Part shown: positions 1-13,018 of the stretch, piece after piece
Layout: every line of letters starts with the position of its first letter
How positions within the stretch are numbered: position 1 is the first letter of the stretch
DNA from: Arcuatula senhousia
Lineage: Eukaryota > Mollusca > Bivalvia > Mytilida > Mytilidae
NCBI GenBank assembly: GCA_963971305.1
Contig: OZ020311.1
Location: 6,200,001 to 6,264,000, forward strand
Direction of reading: 5' to 3'
DNA length: 64,000 nucleotides
Notes under the pieces: model-generated
Told to the model about the DNA's origin: nothing
The model's database searches: none
What the model saw: the letters and a program-made list of their open reading frames with translations, nothing else
Made by a program: the position numbers and the translations under genes

Positions 1-227
1 AAAAACCTAAGCCTATGCTTCTATAATAAGAACAATGTGGCTGTGTTTTCTTTGGACTTTTAAAAAATAGTCATATTATGTTTCTTATTTCTCATTACTG
101 TATTAAGTATCTGTTTAAATCAGTCTTCTGGTATCTTATGATTTGATTTAGGCTGCTTTCAGCTCCTGTTACAGTTATGTATACTAGTTCTTTAAGAATT
201 AAAGGTATAATTATCAGTACATTTTAA

Positions 228-308
228 ACTGACCTTATATTTTTCAACAGACGGCAGGATATATTGGGCTGATGTTAGACTGACCTTATGATATTTTCTT
301 TTACAGCT
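228..308 (+). repeat. Tandem duplication of a splice acceptor plus exon start
   Basis: Two copies of about 52 bp sit head to tail. Each holds CTGACCTTAT, a pyrimidine tract, an ACAG acceptor and the start of an LDLR-type YWTD exon. The upstream copy (acceptor near 250) reads GRIYWADVRLTL and then an in-frame TGA. The downstream copy (acceptor at 308) opens the real exon, which reads DRLYWADAEL. The upstream acceptor would give a prematurely stopped product, so it is a decoy or relic. Confidence 0.7.
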
Positions 309-3300
309 GACAGGCTATATTGGGCCGATGCTGAACTAAGCACAATCTCTTCCTGTAATTTTGATGGATCTGGTTTCAAAGAATTACTGTCTGAACCTAA
401 TGCTGGTATTGTAGGACTGGACATATCACCACCACATCTGTACTATGTAGGAAGAAATAAGCAGTAAGATTTAGAATTTGTAAAACATTTTGGTTTAAGA
501 TATTCAAGCCATGGACAGTAAAATTCATTTTCTTTAAAATAAAAAAAAATGTGTGTTTATGATATATACTATGAAGTAAGAAATAAACTGTAAAGTTTTA
601 TTTTTTTCAAAAAAATTTGTACAAGCTGTTTTCCATGATAGACCAACGATATTTATTTTGGTTTCTTATGGGTCTTATTTTAATAGACCTTGAGAAAATA
701 TTTTGGTTTTTTTTTCTTAGTGCTGGTTATGTACAGAAACAAACAAACTACTCGTTATAAGTTATTTTATTCCTTCAATTTGTGCTTTTAGGCGAATTTC
801 AAAAATGCATCTAAATACCACACAAAAGGTGCCTTTCATGAACGATGTTCATGCCCTTGGAAGGATAGAATCAATCACAGTTTATCCAGAACAAAAACAG
901 CCATGTGAGTTATATCTTAATGAGGATATGAATGGGAGATGCTCAATTCTGTTTTTTTTTACATTTTTGTCCTTTTATTCTATTCTTTAAGTAATTTTGC
1001 TTTTATTCTAACTATTCTTGATATTTTAGGGGTCATTATTCTCTATTCTTTATTTTAGGGGCCTTTATTCTCTATTCTTTATTTTGGGGACTTGTATTCT
1101 ATATCTGCTTTTTTTGTAGTCCTTTAGATATTTTATCAAAATTTCCATTTGAATTGTACATTTTATCTTAGTTTCAAGTATTCATCTGATTTGGGCTTGA
1201 AAAAAGTAGATGTATAATTTTTTATTTAAGTTTGGGTTTTATGACAGGTAACCCATTTTATTAAATTTTCTAGTGAAATTTCAATGTAGTAAAAGCAATG
1301 CAGAATGTGCCATGTTTTTTTTCTAATCAATACTTTAAATGCGTTTGAATTGGTTTAATAACAGAAAATATCCCCTTTATTTATTTTTCTAGTGAATGCC
1401 GCCTGCAGTAAAAGCAATGGAGGTTGTGCCCTGTTCTGTCTACCCATACCAAATGGACGAATATGTGGATGTGAAGATGGAGAAACATTGAATGATGACG
1501 GGACGAGTTGCTCTGGACGTAAGTGTTTCTTTTGAATCAAAATATATACATGTATTTTTTTACATCTGTTGGGTTTACACGTATTTAATCTTATATACGA
1601 TTCTTAAGCTAAGGCGTCAACCAATTTATCATTTCCAAGAAACTGGAATTTTATGTTGAGTTCAAACAATTATTTTGGACCAACAAAATGTTTTAGTTTA
1701 TCTTGAATGAAAATATTTCTTGTCAAGTTATGCGCTCAAATGTATCAAAATGCATTGTAATTTTATCAAAATTTTTTGACAAACTTCTGATTTTTTTCCA
1801 TTATATTCTAGACATATCATGTACGACCTCCATTCCAAATGCAATACTGGAACAGAGATGTGTTGGTCACTCTACAGGAGTGTGTGACTACACGTGCGTC
1901 TCCGGATACTCTAAAACATCTCCAAAGTTAGAGTGTAAAGAAGACGGAACGTGGAATGTAACCATATTTACAGCCTGTCAAAGTGAGTTACATTTACTTA
2001 AGGGGTCACAGAACACACAAGAAAGATAACTCTTCAATATCAGATAAACGTTTTAGTCTGTCAAACTAGTTCAAAGAATCAACTTCCTAAATGATAAAAA
2101 AATATGAAAAACCGTAATGTTCTAATATAACCCCTCTCCCATCCCAAGAAACATGTGGTTTCATTTTCTGAAGGATTAGTAGTATTTTAGAGTACATTTT
2201 TAAGATTAAAAAAACACATAATTTTATTAAAGCCTTGGTTTTGGGTTCCTCCTAAAATTTCATCTCAATTTGAACTTTGTACTGTGTTTATAATTTAATA
2301 GAAGATAAAGTGATGTGAAATAAGAGTACACGACACAATCATTTTATACTCACAGCATTTAAAAAAATGCAATGAAAAACTATCAGCATACTTCAAGTTT
2401 GTTTGATATTTAGAAATTTTTGAATGGTACAAGAGTGATTCATATGCATAACTAACATATGTACCTGATTGTGTGTTCTGTTATTTTCTACCCTTAAATT
2501 TAAAACATTTTAACCTCTCTTTGTGTTTTGTTACAACGTAATTCATTAATCAAATGCAAATATTCAATAATTAAGAAATGTACAAATATGCCCCAATATA
2601 AAACCATTATTGATTCGTCAAATTTTATCTCCAACTAAAAGATGAAAAAAACTATGAAAAAAGTCTTGAAATTGGATAAAATTTCATTGGATTTGTTACA
2701 GGTCTCACGGGTACTTGTAGTGAAACAATACCTAATGGTCACGTGACATCAACATGTAATAGAAAAATAGGAGAAACGTGTACCTTTGAATGCAATATCG
2801 GTCACCTACCAGCTGTTACTGATAAAACGATCCAATGCCTGTCTTCTGGTGCATGGAGTAAACCTGTGGAGACATTATGTAAAAGTATGTAATATACTGT
2901 TACAATAACTATGAGCTTTATCGCCTTTTTACTTTATTGCTTATTAGTATTATATTGAAAATTAGAATAGACGCACTATCACATGTTCCGAAACTTAAAG
3001 TAGTTGAAAAAATTCACATATATTTGTATATAAACATTTATGTTTTTTATTTCTAAATTTTCGTCTTTATATACACTTATTATTCCATATATTGTACTAT
3101 ATTCTCAAATATCTTCAGTTTTATATGTTGTACTGTTTTGTTTTTTTACGTCTGTTCTACATAATTTCACTTAATTTTGCAATATTACTTTGTATAGCTG
3201 AGGGTAAGCTTCACATCCCTTCCCACTAAATATATTATCACATCATCAAGCATAGCCTAGATATATCTCACCCTATATGTATATCAGATGGTGTATAACT

Positions 3301-6300
3301 TGGTTTATTTTGATAACCAAAGTTTCCCACTCTCTCAGAATCTCTGATATTAATACATTTTCAGATACATTTAAAATCTTAATTATCATTTTTTAAACTT
3401 AAAATAATTCAAATAAAATTATCACCAGTTCACGTTTTGAAGTAGTTCTGGGTAATTTATGATTGAATAACCATTGATAAATAAATAACATCCTCTTATT
3501 CAATTTTATTCAATAAAAAGTCTGAGTCATTCAGAATTTATGTTAAACGTTGTACTCCTGTCAAATGTATGTGTTCTACAATTGTCTATAATCTCTCTAT
3601 TTTCCTTTATATCCATTTCTTCACTTAACCCCATGTTCGTCAGTTCCTTTTCATAGGTCCATTGAATTCCGTCAAACAATCCACTTTATTTTGCCATAAT
3701 GTCTCCCCAACGTGTGTCTTGTTTGTTAAAAAGAGCCTAAAACAAAATTCCAGCACTATCACGCAAAAAAAGGTATATTTTTGTATATCTTTTGGTCACT
3801 TTATGCACTTTTACAAAATGTTTTGTGTTGTTATTTCAACATCAACTAACTGTACTTTTTCAACATCAAAGTTATATATATGTTATTTTATTGGTTTTTT
3901 TCCCTTTTTTTCCTGAGGCTGGGTTAATATTTAGTCCAGGCCTTCTTTGTTTTTTTTTATTTCATAAATAAAATGCTTAATAACATCATTACTAGTATTA
4001 CTAGGAATTGGCAAAATCTACAATTTCCTCTTAACCCGTTAAATAGCATGATTTGGGTTGAAAAGGGTTCCATGATTGTAACCACAACATTATAACTAAA
4101 TAAGTTTACTTACTTTTAGAACAATGCATATAATAATAATTTTTGATCGTTTTAGTGTCCCAAACCAAATGTCCTAACAGCATACCAAACGGTCAACTAG
4201 CCTCCGACTGTACTTTTATCGCAGGGAGTCACTGTGACTTGACATGTAATGCTAACTATCAGAAAAACCCTGCTATAGATAAGATTATTTGTCTCAGTGA
4301 TGGATCGTGGAATTTTAAGGCTGACCAGATATGCCTTCCTATAACTGACCAGAACAAGTGTGGGACATCTTTACCAAATGGTGTTTTTACCAATGGATGT
4401 AGCTTCATGCCAGGTTCCTCGTGTGATTACACGTGTAGCAGTGGATATGAAAAGAATCAAGATATTCAGACGGCCATGTGTATGACAAATGGGCAATGGA
4501 ATTACAACATCAATTCATTGTGTACTAAAGGTAAGAAAGTTATTTATTTACTCTTTGTTAACATGTTTGCATTCATATTGTCTTATGTTTTGGTTGTTGT
4601 TCTTTTGGTGAATGGAAATGGAATTAAATCATTTTGCACTACAGTTGAGAAGGATTGAGAGTTCCTTAGTCTTAAAATATGTTTACATTCATGTTGACTT
4701 TATATGTTTTGGTTGTTGTTCTCTTGGTGAATGGAATTTAATCATTTCGTACTAAAGTTGAGTAAGGAGTGAGTTTTTCTTTCTTTATATTTACATTCAT
4801 GTTGTCTTGTTTCTGTTGTGCAACTTGTTTTTGCTGCAATATTTTCTACATTTTTTCCATGTTCTCCATGTAATTGTGTAAACTTTAGTTTGTTGTATTT
4901 GTTTGTTGTTGTTAATTGCTTTAGTAATTTAGGTACTTTTAGCAGAAAAGGAAGTTCCAATTATTGTTATTTAAGGTGTCATTATTCTTTAGAAAAACAA
5001 TTTTGTTCCATTTAGAAAGCAAAAATTTAAGGGTAAAACAATATTTCAAGCGAACTTTAAAAATAAGGTATATTACATAATTGATGTATACTTACTATTC
5101 ACATTTGTTTTTAACCTTTAGTTGTGACCTGTGCCAAAACCTTGCCCAATGGGTACTTCAGTAACCAATGTTCCTATAGGGCGTTTAGTCCGTGTCAATA
5201 CTCCTGCAACTCTGGATATGATAAAAACACAGCTCTTAGCTCCGTCATATGTATGGGTGATGGAAACTGGAACTTTAGATTAAATGACCTTTGTATATTA
5301 GGTAATTATTTTACCAACTCAAGTTAAATGATTGGTAGACATCAATTATGCTATACATTACTGTGGTTTCATGGTATTTGTTGGGTACCAAATTTCGTGG
5401 TTTTCATAGATAACAGTCAACAACGAAAATAAGAATGAATGAGTTACTATTACAATATGGGCAAACCATGAAATTTAAACAAAATCAACAAGATGCTTTT
5501 ATTGAGGGAACCACGAAAAATGAACCCCACATTAATATGTTGATAACAGTTATTATGAGGTAAATGTCAGGTTTCTTGACATTTGTACACTTAAAGTTTA
5601 GTAATAGCAGAATAATTTACTGTTGCTCTACACATGTGTACATTACAACTAAGAAAAACAAATTTATAACCTACTTGTTTATCCGGTATATTTCTTATTT
5701 TCCTTGCATTGTTGCCCTTTGTTTGAAGTTTTTACCTTACATTCTCAATTGTGACAAGATTTAATCCTTATCGAAATATCACATTGTTTGTTAATATCAA
5801 ATAGCAAATGGACCAGTTTTGCATGCAAATCAACTAATACTTTCATCGTTTTGTTCTATCGATGTTGTGTGTTTACTGTCCTATTCTAGATGTTGTGTTT
5901 AACTGTCCTATTCTAACATTCGATTTTTTAGTTTTGCATGTCTTTCTTTTTAAATATTTTTGTTCATTAATTTTGTTATATACACTGTTTTCATATTTAA
6001 TTTGAAAAAATTGAAGTTTTAAATTTGTCTAATAATGCTTATTTCTTTTTCTTTTTTTCCGAATCTGCAAAAAATGGTGACAATTTAGATATAACATTTA
6101 ACATATATCATTCAAAGTAACTCGGCGTAATATTCATTTTTTGTTCCTTTTAACATGTTCTTGCACATGGCAATTTTTAAAAGCACATATGTATATAAGT
6201 TACCTACAACATTACAACATACATGTTTTGTATATTTCGTTCGTTCATTTTAGAAAGAAAGACATAATTAATATTGCAAAATATTTCACTGGTAACATAA

Positions 6301-9300
6301 AAGTCGGATATTCCTAGTCTATAGCCAAAATTAAAATCGTACTTTATCTTTTTTAAACATTTGTATTTTAAAAATCTTGAGATTCTCTTTATATCATGAT
6401 TTAATGTGTTTGATATGTGAGGCTGATAAGACAATTAACCCAGAAGCCGTCAATTGTATAAAAATTCACATTAGCATTAGATATTATAGCTAGATTATAA
6501 AATACATGTAGTATTTTTGTCGAAAACACGTAAAACAAAATTGAAAGAGAATCTCTAGATATTGTTTAACAAAAGTTCACATAACAATTAGAAGTAGGTT
6601 TTAAAATTTGAAAATTGACTAGGAAACGAAGACTTATTCGTAACCAGTGTTTCATACCCTCCTCACCTTTCTCCTATTGTTCACTCCTCTAGCTAAAGCA
6701 GCTTGTGTGAAACCTTTTCAACATGGTAAATTTAAAGACCCATGTGCAGCTAAGCATGGAGATAAGTGTGACTATGTGTGTGATGCTGGGTTCCTTCAGC
6801 AACCAATAGTCCAGCATGTTATTTGCCATGATGGTAAATGGACAGTGGATAGGAACTCGCTTTGCATTGGTATGTCTTAATGATAAATGATGAGACATAA
6901 TAGAAAGGGTATCAGTCCGTCTGTCATAATGTCGAGCATGCTAATTGTCTTTAGGTTGATGAGCAGATAGTAGGAAGTTGCTTTGCATTGGTATGTCTTA
7001 ATGGTAAATGATGAGACATAATTAAAAGAGTATCAGTCCGTCTGTCATTATTTCGAGCACGTTATTTGTCTTTAGGTAGTGGGTAGGAACTCGCTTTGTA
7101 TTGGTAGGTCTAAATTATTTTTAAAAAGACACAATAATTTGAGGGCAAATGATGTCTTTCCGGTTTTCTGTCATGATAATAACAATATTTCCTTGAAGGT
7201 CAGTTTAAAGGAACTTGCTATATTTTATTTTTTTAAAAAGGTGTATGTCTGTTTGTCTGTATATATAATGTCTAGCAATGTGTTTGTCGGGAGATCAAGT
7301 ACACGAGAGACTCGACATGTAGTGGGTGTGTTGAACGGTTTTATATGGAAAGCATTTTTGTCGTTACGTATGTCTGTTTTAATTATTTTTTTGTTGCAAA
7401 TGTAAAAGGATTGGACCAGTAAAAGGATCAAAATCATTTTTTCAAGAGCAGCAAACGAGAAATACTTTTAAAAAGATATCTGTCTGCCTTTCCTATATCT
7501 TGCTTGTTTTGGATGTCGGTAAAACAAATTTTCGTGTATATTTTCAAGCAACGGTTATGATATAGAAAGCAGGAGCTGCTTGTTCTTCCGGCGCATCTGA
7601 GTTCGCTCTCGTTATGACTTGAGTTCGCGTTGTTGATTTCTTTCTCTTCGGTCCATTTTTTGTTTTCTCCGTGCTGTTCTCGTTCATGTTTACTTGTTTT
7701 GTCGTTGCGCTTCCGGACTTTTGACACTCGAATGCCCCATTGAAGCCTCTTTTTTTGCGTCATACGTCAGATTTTAGATTGAAATGTTTTTTGTATAAAA
7801 GTTTTCAGTGATTCGCAGCAAGATGGTCTGCATAAACCGCTGGTCTAACTTGAATGCTCCTAGAAGTGTTCCATTGTAGATTTAAATATTATTTTATGGA
7901 ACTTCTGCCGTGTACATTTATTCTATATATTGATACTTCCCACCATCGTCCATTGGAAATGGTGACTGAGTAATAAGACAACATGTTGCACTAGAATGAA
8001 ATGTAAATATAAATGCATCTGCTGGTCCCTAAACCCCTATTTTTTGCAGTATGAGATTAATATGGATTTTCGCCATTTTTAAACAATGATAATATCATTT
8101 GAAAGTTCTGAAGAGTCGAACCAAGTGTCAGTATTGCGCCGGCGTGCGTGTTATATGTTTCCATAGAGTAAATAAATAAAAGAAATATTACAGATCATTG
8201 TTAGATAACAAAACGTAAATAGTGTAAGATTTGCGATGTTTAGAAAATTATTTTTGGATAAGTTCATGTCAATTATAAGATTCCTAAAATATACATACAG
8301 TATACAATTGTTTACTGGTCATGAGGGAAACAGTACATTTGTTTCCACGAGGTACTTACTATTTCACGAGGCGCGATGACCAGTAAACAATTGTTTTATT
8401 ATACTGAATCGGTAAACAACTTAACTAAAGCCACGCCTACTGCTCACTCTTTACCTTGTATACAGTATACTTTAGCCACGCCTACTGCCAATCATTATGG
8501 TACTATTGCCCTAGGGAAATAGTTTTTACTATATCCCTAGGGAAATAGTACTTTTACCAAATTCAAGATGTAATAGTAAAAATGTTTACCTGTATTTTAT
8601 ATAGAAAAAAATCTACTGAAGTATAATAATGACAACTATTAACTATCCAAAACATTTTATACCCCACAGCTGACCAGCCAACTATCACCAGCGCACAGAA
8701 GAACGAACAGTCAGGAACAACAACGGGAGGAGTCGTCGGCATTGTCATTGCTGTTCTCGTCGTTATTGTCCTTGTTGTTTTGGTTCTTGTGTATTTTGTT
8801 TGGTGGTAAGTTTACGTTGAAAATTGATAGAGGATGTCAATGAGATTTGAAGATTAGAGACAAATAATTATACAATATGGAAAATTAATAATGATGAGAG
8901 TATCTTATGTAACGAATAACGATTACAAAAGAAACATGTGTTCAAAAAAGAAATAAAGGCATTGATACAAAATTGAGTACATTCACTTTCCATTAATGAT
9001 CCCATTTATTTCACTGATTGAATTTTGGTTGTTATAGAATGTTTGGTAATACACATTTTTTTTCTTGCAGGAGAAAACGTCCAAAGGGTCAACTCATGGC
9101 TGACACTAATATAAATTTTAAACGTTTTGACGATCGAGCAGTTCCTATTGACAATGGTGTGGGTGGATTTTCTAATCCAATAGCACAAACATCTGACTAT
9201 GGTAACTTTGGAAACTGTCGAGATGAAGGCTACGTGACGGCAGATATAAACCCCACTTATAATGGGGGTGTTGATACGGGTGATATTAGTGTAGCTGTCG

Positions 9301-9350
9301 GAAAATCCCCGGTTCCGTCACCGAATGGCAATTCGCAAACTAATGCGTAG
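309..9350 (+). CDS. LDLR/EGF/six-CCP transmembrane receptor (3' part, 10 exons)
   Basis: Exons: about 309-463, 792-904, 1393-1518, 1812-1982, 2702-2884, 4156-4530, 5122-5301, 6693-6869, 8670-8805, 9071-9350 (stop TAG). All junctions are GT..AG and the frame stays open throughout. The first two exons read as an LDLR class B (YWTD) propeller end, with RLYWADAE in exon 1. Exon 3 is an EGF-like domain (CSKSNGGC..C..CGC). Exons 4-8 give six CCP/sushi-like modules, two of them in the 375-nt exon 6. Each module has six cysteines instead of the usual four, a PNG or HG turn and a conserved G-x-W. CCP exons are phase 1-1, so they can be added or lost without a frame change. Exon 9 holds a Thr/Ser stalk and a roughly 25-residue hydrophobic helix ending in YFVWW. 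The tail of about 93 residues starts RKRPKG and contains NPTY, an LDLR-type internalisation motif. The N-terminal part lies outside the window. Likely a plasma-membrane endocytic or recognition receptor; the ligand is unknown. Confidence 0.88.
6811..7103 (+). repeat. Tandem copies of the 3' end and donor of CCP exon 8
   Basis: The last 58 bases of exon 8 with the donor and about 60 bases of intron recur two more times. The exon-end motif TTTGCATTG is followed by GT at 6870 and 6991, and TTTGTATTG by GT at 7104 (units about 121 and 113 bp). The later copies have lost the reading frame of the CCP module, so they are intronic relics that still carry donor-like sites. Confidence 0.75.
7565..7790 (+). 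repeat. Interspersed repeat R1 fragment (Penelope-like 3' tail)
   Basis: Contains GCAGGAGCTGCTTGTTCTTC and the block CGGACTTTTGACACTCGAAT. The same blocks recur, mostly in the other orientation, near 12.3, 15.5, 20.5, 28.0, 44.9 and 59.8 kb. At 44.9 kb the block directly follows reverse-transcriptase remnants, which is why it is assigned to a retroelement tail. Lies in the intron between receptor exons 8 and 9. Confidence 0.6.
8294..8406. repeat. Short inverted-repeat (hairpin) element
   Basis: Arms built on CAATTGTTTACTGGTCAT and ATGACCAGTAAACAATTG flank a spacer of about 50 bp. Just downstream, TAAAGCCACGCCTACTGC (near 8425) and TTTAGCCACGCCTACTGCC (near 8470) form a direct repeat, and CCCTAGGGAAATAGT occurs twice (near 8510 and 8536). 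It looks like a small MITE in the receptor intron. Confidence 0.6.
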
Positions 9351-11500
9351 ACTTTTGTGATTGAGGCCAAATAGTATATTTTTGTAGCCAAGGCTTAAAA
9401 CGTTTGTATTATATGGAAAATTTGTCATGATAATATATTTATTATCGAAGTATGCGAAATATGAAATCTAGCACATCCTATCAATCAAAAACATGAGTTA
9501 TTTAGGTTAACTGGGTGCTTTATCCGTCTGACTTTTCTTGCTATATGACAAAATAGAAAACAAACATAACAAAAATATACTATTTGTGTCAGAACTATGC
9601 AATTATAACTCTGTACATTCTTAACTTGTGATATTTTAGGGCTCTACTAGGGTGCGATAAATTATAGAATATATCTAGAAGAGCCTTTCTATGCTATGTA
9701 TAATGAACATTATTTACCGTTCATCTGTACCCGTCTCAAAATCACTGGTGGTAAGCGACTACTGGTAACTGCGGCTTACGCTCAATTAAAAAGATTTTTA
9801 GTAAATATATATGTAACCCACCAGATTTTTTTGGTCTTAATTCAATTAATTTGACGTTTTGAAAAAAAACCATAAAACATTACAAAAGCAGAGATTTATT
9901 GACTGTTACTGTTGTATGGTAAAAGTCTAAACGGCATTCTTATGTTTAATTCCTGTGTAGAAAAAATTGAGATTATTGTTTTAATGACCTTAAAGATATT
10001 TTTGAACAGTTTTTATATCTTATATTTTGTTAAATATTGTTTAGATATTTTTTTTTATTAATTTTGGATCGTAAGATCTCTAAGTTGAGATTGATCATTC
10101 AAGTTCGGTAGTTTTGTTATTACCTTTAATTGAATTTATGTTTTATCCCTTTAATACTCCAAACTGGGTAATGATAGTTGCTCATATCCAAAAACATTGT
10201 TTTGATTACCCTATGTAAAACAAAAGAAAGATCTGGAAAATAATGTTTTTACAAAGCATAATGGAAATTGTTTATTTGTTTATATTTTTGTATATGAACA
10301 TCTAGTTCTTTTACAACTTATTGTTAGTACCCAAATAACCTACAATTTTATTTGTAATGTTGCTTTAAATTATGAAATTAAACTTGTACCTCTTATTAAA
10401 TTAGACTATCAAACTTTAAAAAAGTGCCTTATGCTCACACTGTAAAACCGGCCTAAACTGAACATCTTTGAGTCTACATTTACAAACGGGAGTTCAATTC
10501 AGTAAGATTCACAAAATCAAGAAGAAGGGACTTAAAAACTGTTTTATAAAGGAATTTGTGTTGTTTTTTGCAGCATTTTACTCTTATTACATTGATATTG
10601 TTCATTTAGCTTATTATTTTGACGAAATAAGATCATGAAAAAAGACCATAAAATGCTAGCATTATTTGGTTATGCATATCTTTCCGAATTCCATTCATTT
10701 GAATAACTTGTATCTTAGTTTAAACAGTGCTAACCACTGGATTTTCTACTTAATAGTCGCCGCGACGAAACTTGCATACTTGAGATAGCATGTTTAGGTT
10801 GTGATTAGCCTCAAGTGTTTTTTGTTGCTGTTTATATTCTCTCGAAAATTGCAGACATTTTGAATAGGTTGTGAGGAAGGTTTTTTCTACTATATAAACA
10901 TATCATTATTCTTAAACAGAAATATAATAAACCGTTTTACTGAGTGCATGCATCAAATGCAGCAAGAAATTGATCTAATTGTCTTATACAACAGATATTA
11001 TATTATATTATATATACTCAGTCATTTTATGATGTATATTAGTTTTCTTTATTGCTTGTTGATTATTTAAACAAGAAATCCATTTTGTATATTTCATATG
11101 TTCATGTATGTTTGTAAAGTGTTATTTGTAAGTCATGTAAGTTGTAAAAGGAAATGTTGTTTATTTTACTTCCTTCTTTATTCAGAGCAAAATAAACATA
11201 ACTTTATAAATATTTTTTATCTAAAATTTGTATGGATAAATATTGTTTTGGGAAAAGCTTTAAATATACCATAATGTGAAATTGAGAAAGACGATATTTT
11301 GATTTAAAGGCTATTCCTTTTTCACATAGCAACTTTTTGAATAATTTTATTGCTCAGTAATTTGGTTAGACAGAAAAAAATATATATATAAAGTTTGCCG
11401 TACACGTTTCACCATGTTTAAAACATATATCTATGTAAAATTTATAAAGAACTATAGAATTACTGAATACAATATAAATTATAATGCACATAGAAAAACT
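9351..11500 (+). other. Probable 3' UTR and flank of the receptor gene
   Basis: No coding region recognised. AT-rich sequence follows the TAG at 9348-9350. A canonical AATAAA at 11190-11195 could end a UTR of about 1.85 kb. Homology to other repeats in the window is not evident until about 11515. Confidence 0.4.
11190..11195 (+). terminator. Candidate poly(A) signal of the receptor gene
   Basis: AATAAA in the context GAGCAAAATAAACATAAC. It is a clean canonical signal downstream of the receptor stop, but the 1.85-kb distance makes the assignment uncertain. Confidence 0.35.
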
Positions 11501-11514
11501 AGTCTGTTGATATA

Positions 11515-12540
11515 TTTTGGATAGCTTAGAAAGATGTGTGTTTTGTATATTGTTTTTATTTTGTTATTGATGCTGTATGAATGAAGTTGAAATCCATCAA
11601 AGTTATTAAATGCAGTTTTGTAAGAACCTGTTGTTGTTTCTTTATTTTCATTCAAATTCGTCAAAGAAAAAAATTCTTAGAAAAAAAATGAAGAGCAATG
11701 GTAAATAAAGAGAGCAGTTTCTAATTTGGAACCTACATCCTCCCTTTTCTAAGAAAAAAAATGTAATCATTAGTTAGGAAACTTCTTTTTAATCAGTGAA
11801 CTGTGTGTAGAACTTTCTTTCGTAAGATTCTTGACCTACCACAGGAATATCATAATTGCCAGGTAGAGGATTTATTTTACCATCTATTCAAACAGGCCGA
11901 ACAAACCTTCAACTGAAATGGTGTCCGGATGAAAAATCTCCAACAGCAACGCTTACAAATATGTTTGATCTAAAAAAAAGTTGCAAGCGCCTTAAACTTA
12001 CTTTTGACTAAAATAAATAATTAACATTGTACTGATTATACAGCAAGAAACAAAGAAACATTTTAATTTATACCCGATTTGGTACTATTGGTATTGTACA
12101 AAATTATTTTTCAATCCAACTTTTGTATTAACAAAATAAAAAAAAAACATACAAGACGAGGGATTCTGAAATCAAAGGCACCTATATCAGTTCAAAACCG
12201 TAAAAACACACATACCCATACAAAAGTAAACCATCATTTAGTCGGAAATCGTACAGTTATTCCCATCATTCTACCTGAATTATGAAGCAATGCAGGTAAC
12301 AGAAGCAGAGGTACAAATGAGGCATTCGAATATCAAAGTCCGAAAGGGCAGAGACAAAACCAGGAAACACAAACAAGAACAGGGCGAAGAAACAGACAAC
12401 ATATAAAACACGAAAGCACAAAAACTACTGAATATCAATTAACAACGCGAACTGTATTCCTTACGAGAGTAAAAAACGTTGCAAGCTTTAAAAAAATGTT
12501 TGACTTAAATAAATAACTAACATTGTACTGATATATTCTC
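11515..12540. repeat. Repeat cluster: diverged unit also at 20332 plus R1 fragment
   Basis: 11515-11650 (GGATAGCTTAGAAAGAT, then a stretch ending in TTTCTTTATT) is a diverged copy of 20332-20450. An approximately 60-bp block beginning GTTGCAAG and containing AACATTGTACTGAT occurs at 11982-12045 and again at 12478-12532. Between those copies lies an R1 fragment in minus orientation (12290-12450, with AGTCCGAAAGGGCAGAGAC). No gene recognised. Confidence 0.6.
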
Positions 12541-13018
12541 TAATACTGTTCAATGGTTTGTTTGTAGTTTGTATAAATGCTTTCAAGAGAAGGCGACTCT
12601 TTTTAGTTTTCAAGTACTTTGACACTTTTGCCCTCTGTTAAATGTCCTTGTATTTTTGACCTGGAGGGAAGAACAGCATGCATACCAATAAATACAGTAA
12701 AACTTGTCATTTGTAAATAGTGTTGCTTATAAGCACTTCATGGGGAAAGATTTGGCAGTATTGGGTAGCAATTGCGAAATTTTTCAAAAGCAAAATGTGT
12801 TCCTTTTTAGGAGGGTGGATGTTGATTATCAAACCATGGATCCATTTTTTTCAATTTTGAACCCCTGATCCCCATATTGCAAGACTACCTGTGAAGTTCA
12901 TTTATCAAGTTTATGTTTATGACAGTTTATGACGTACTGTTATGGTCAGGTTTTACAGATAAGGATTGTTTGCAATATCGAACTTACTCGACCAACCACT
13001 AAGTTAAAGTTAAAAGTG

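Noticed and set aside
3662..3916. 84-aa open frame in the receptor intron
   Set aside because: Lies within the 2885-4155 intron, has no domain and no splice context.
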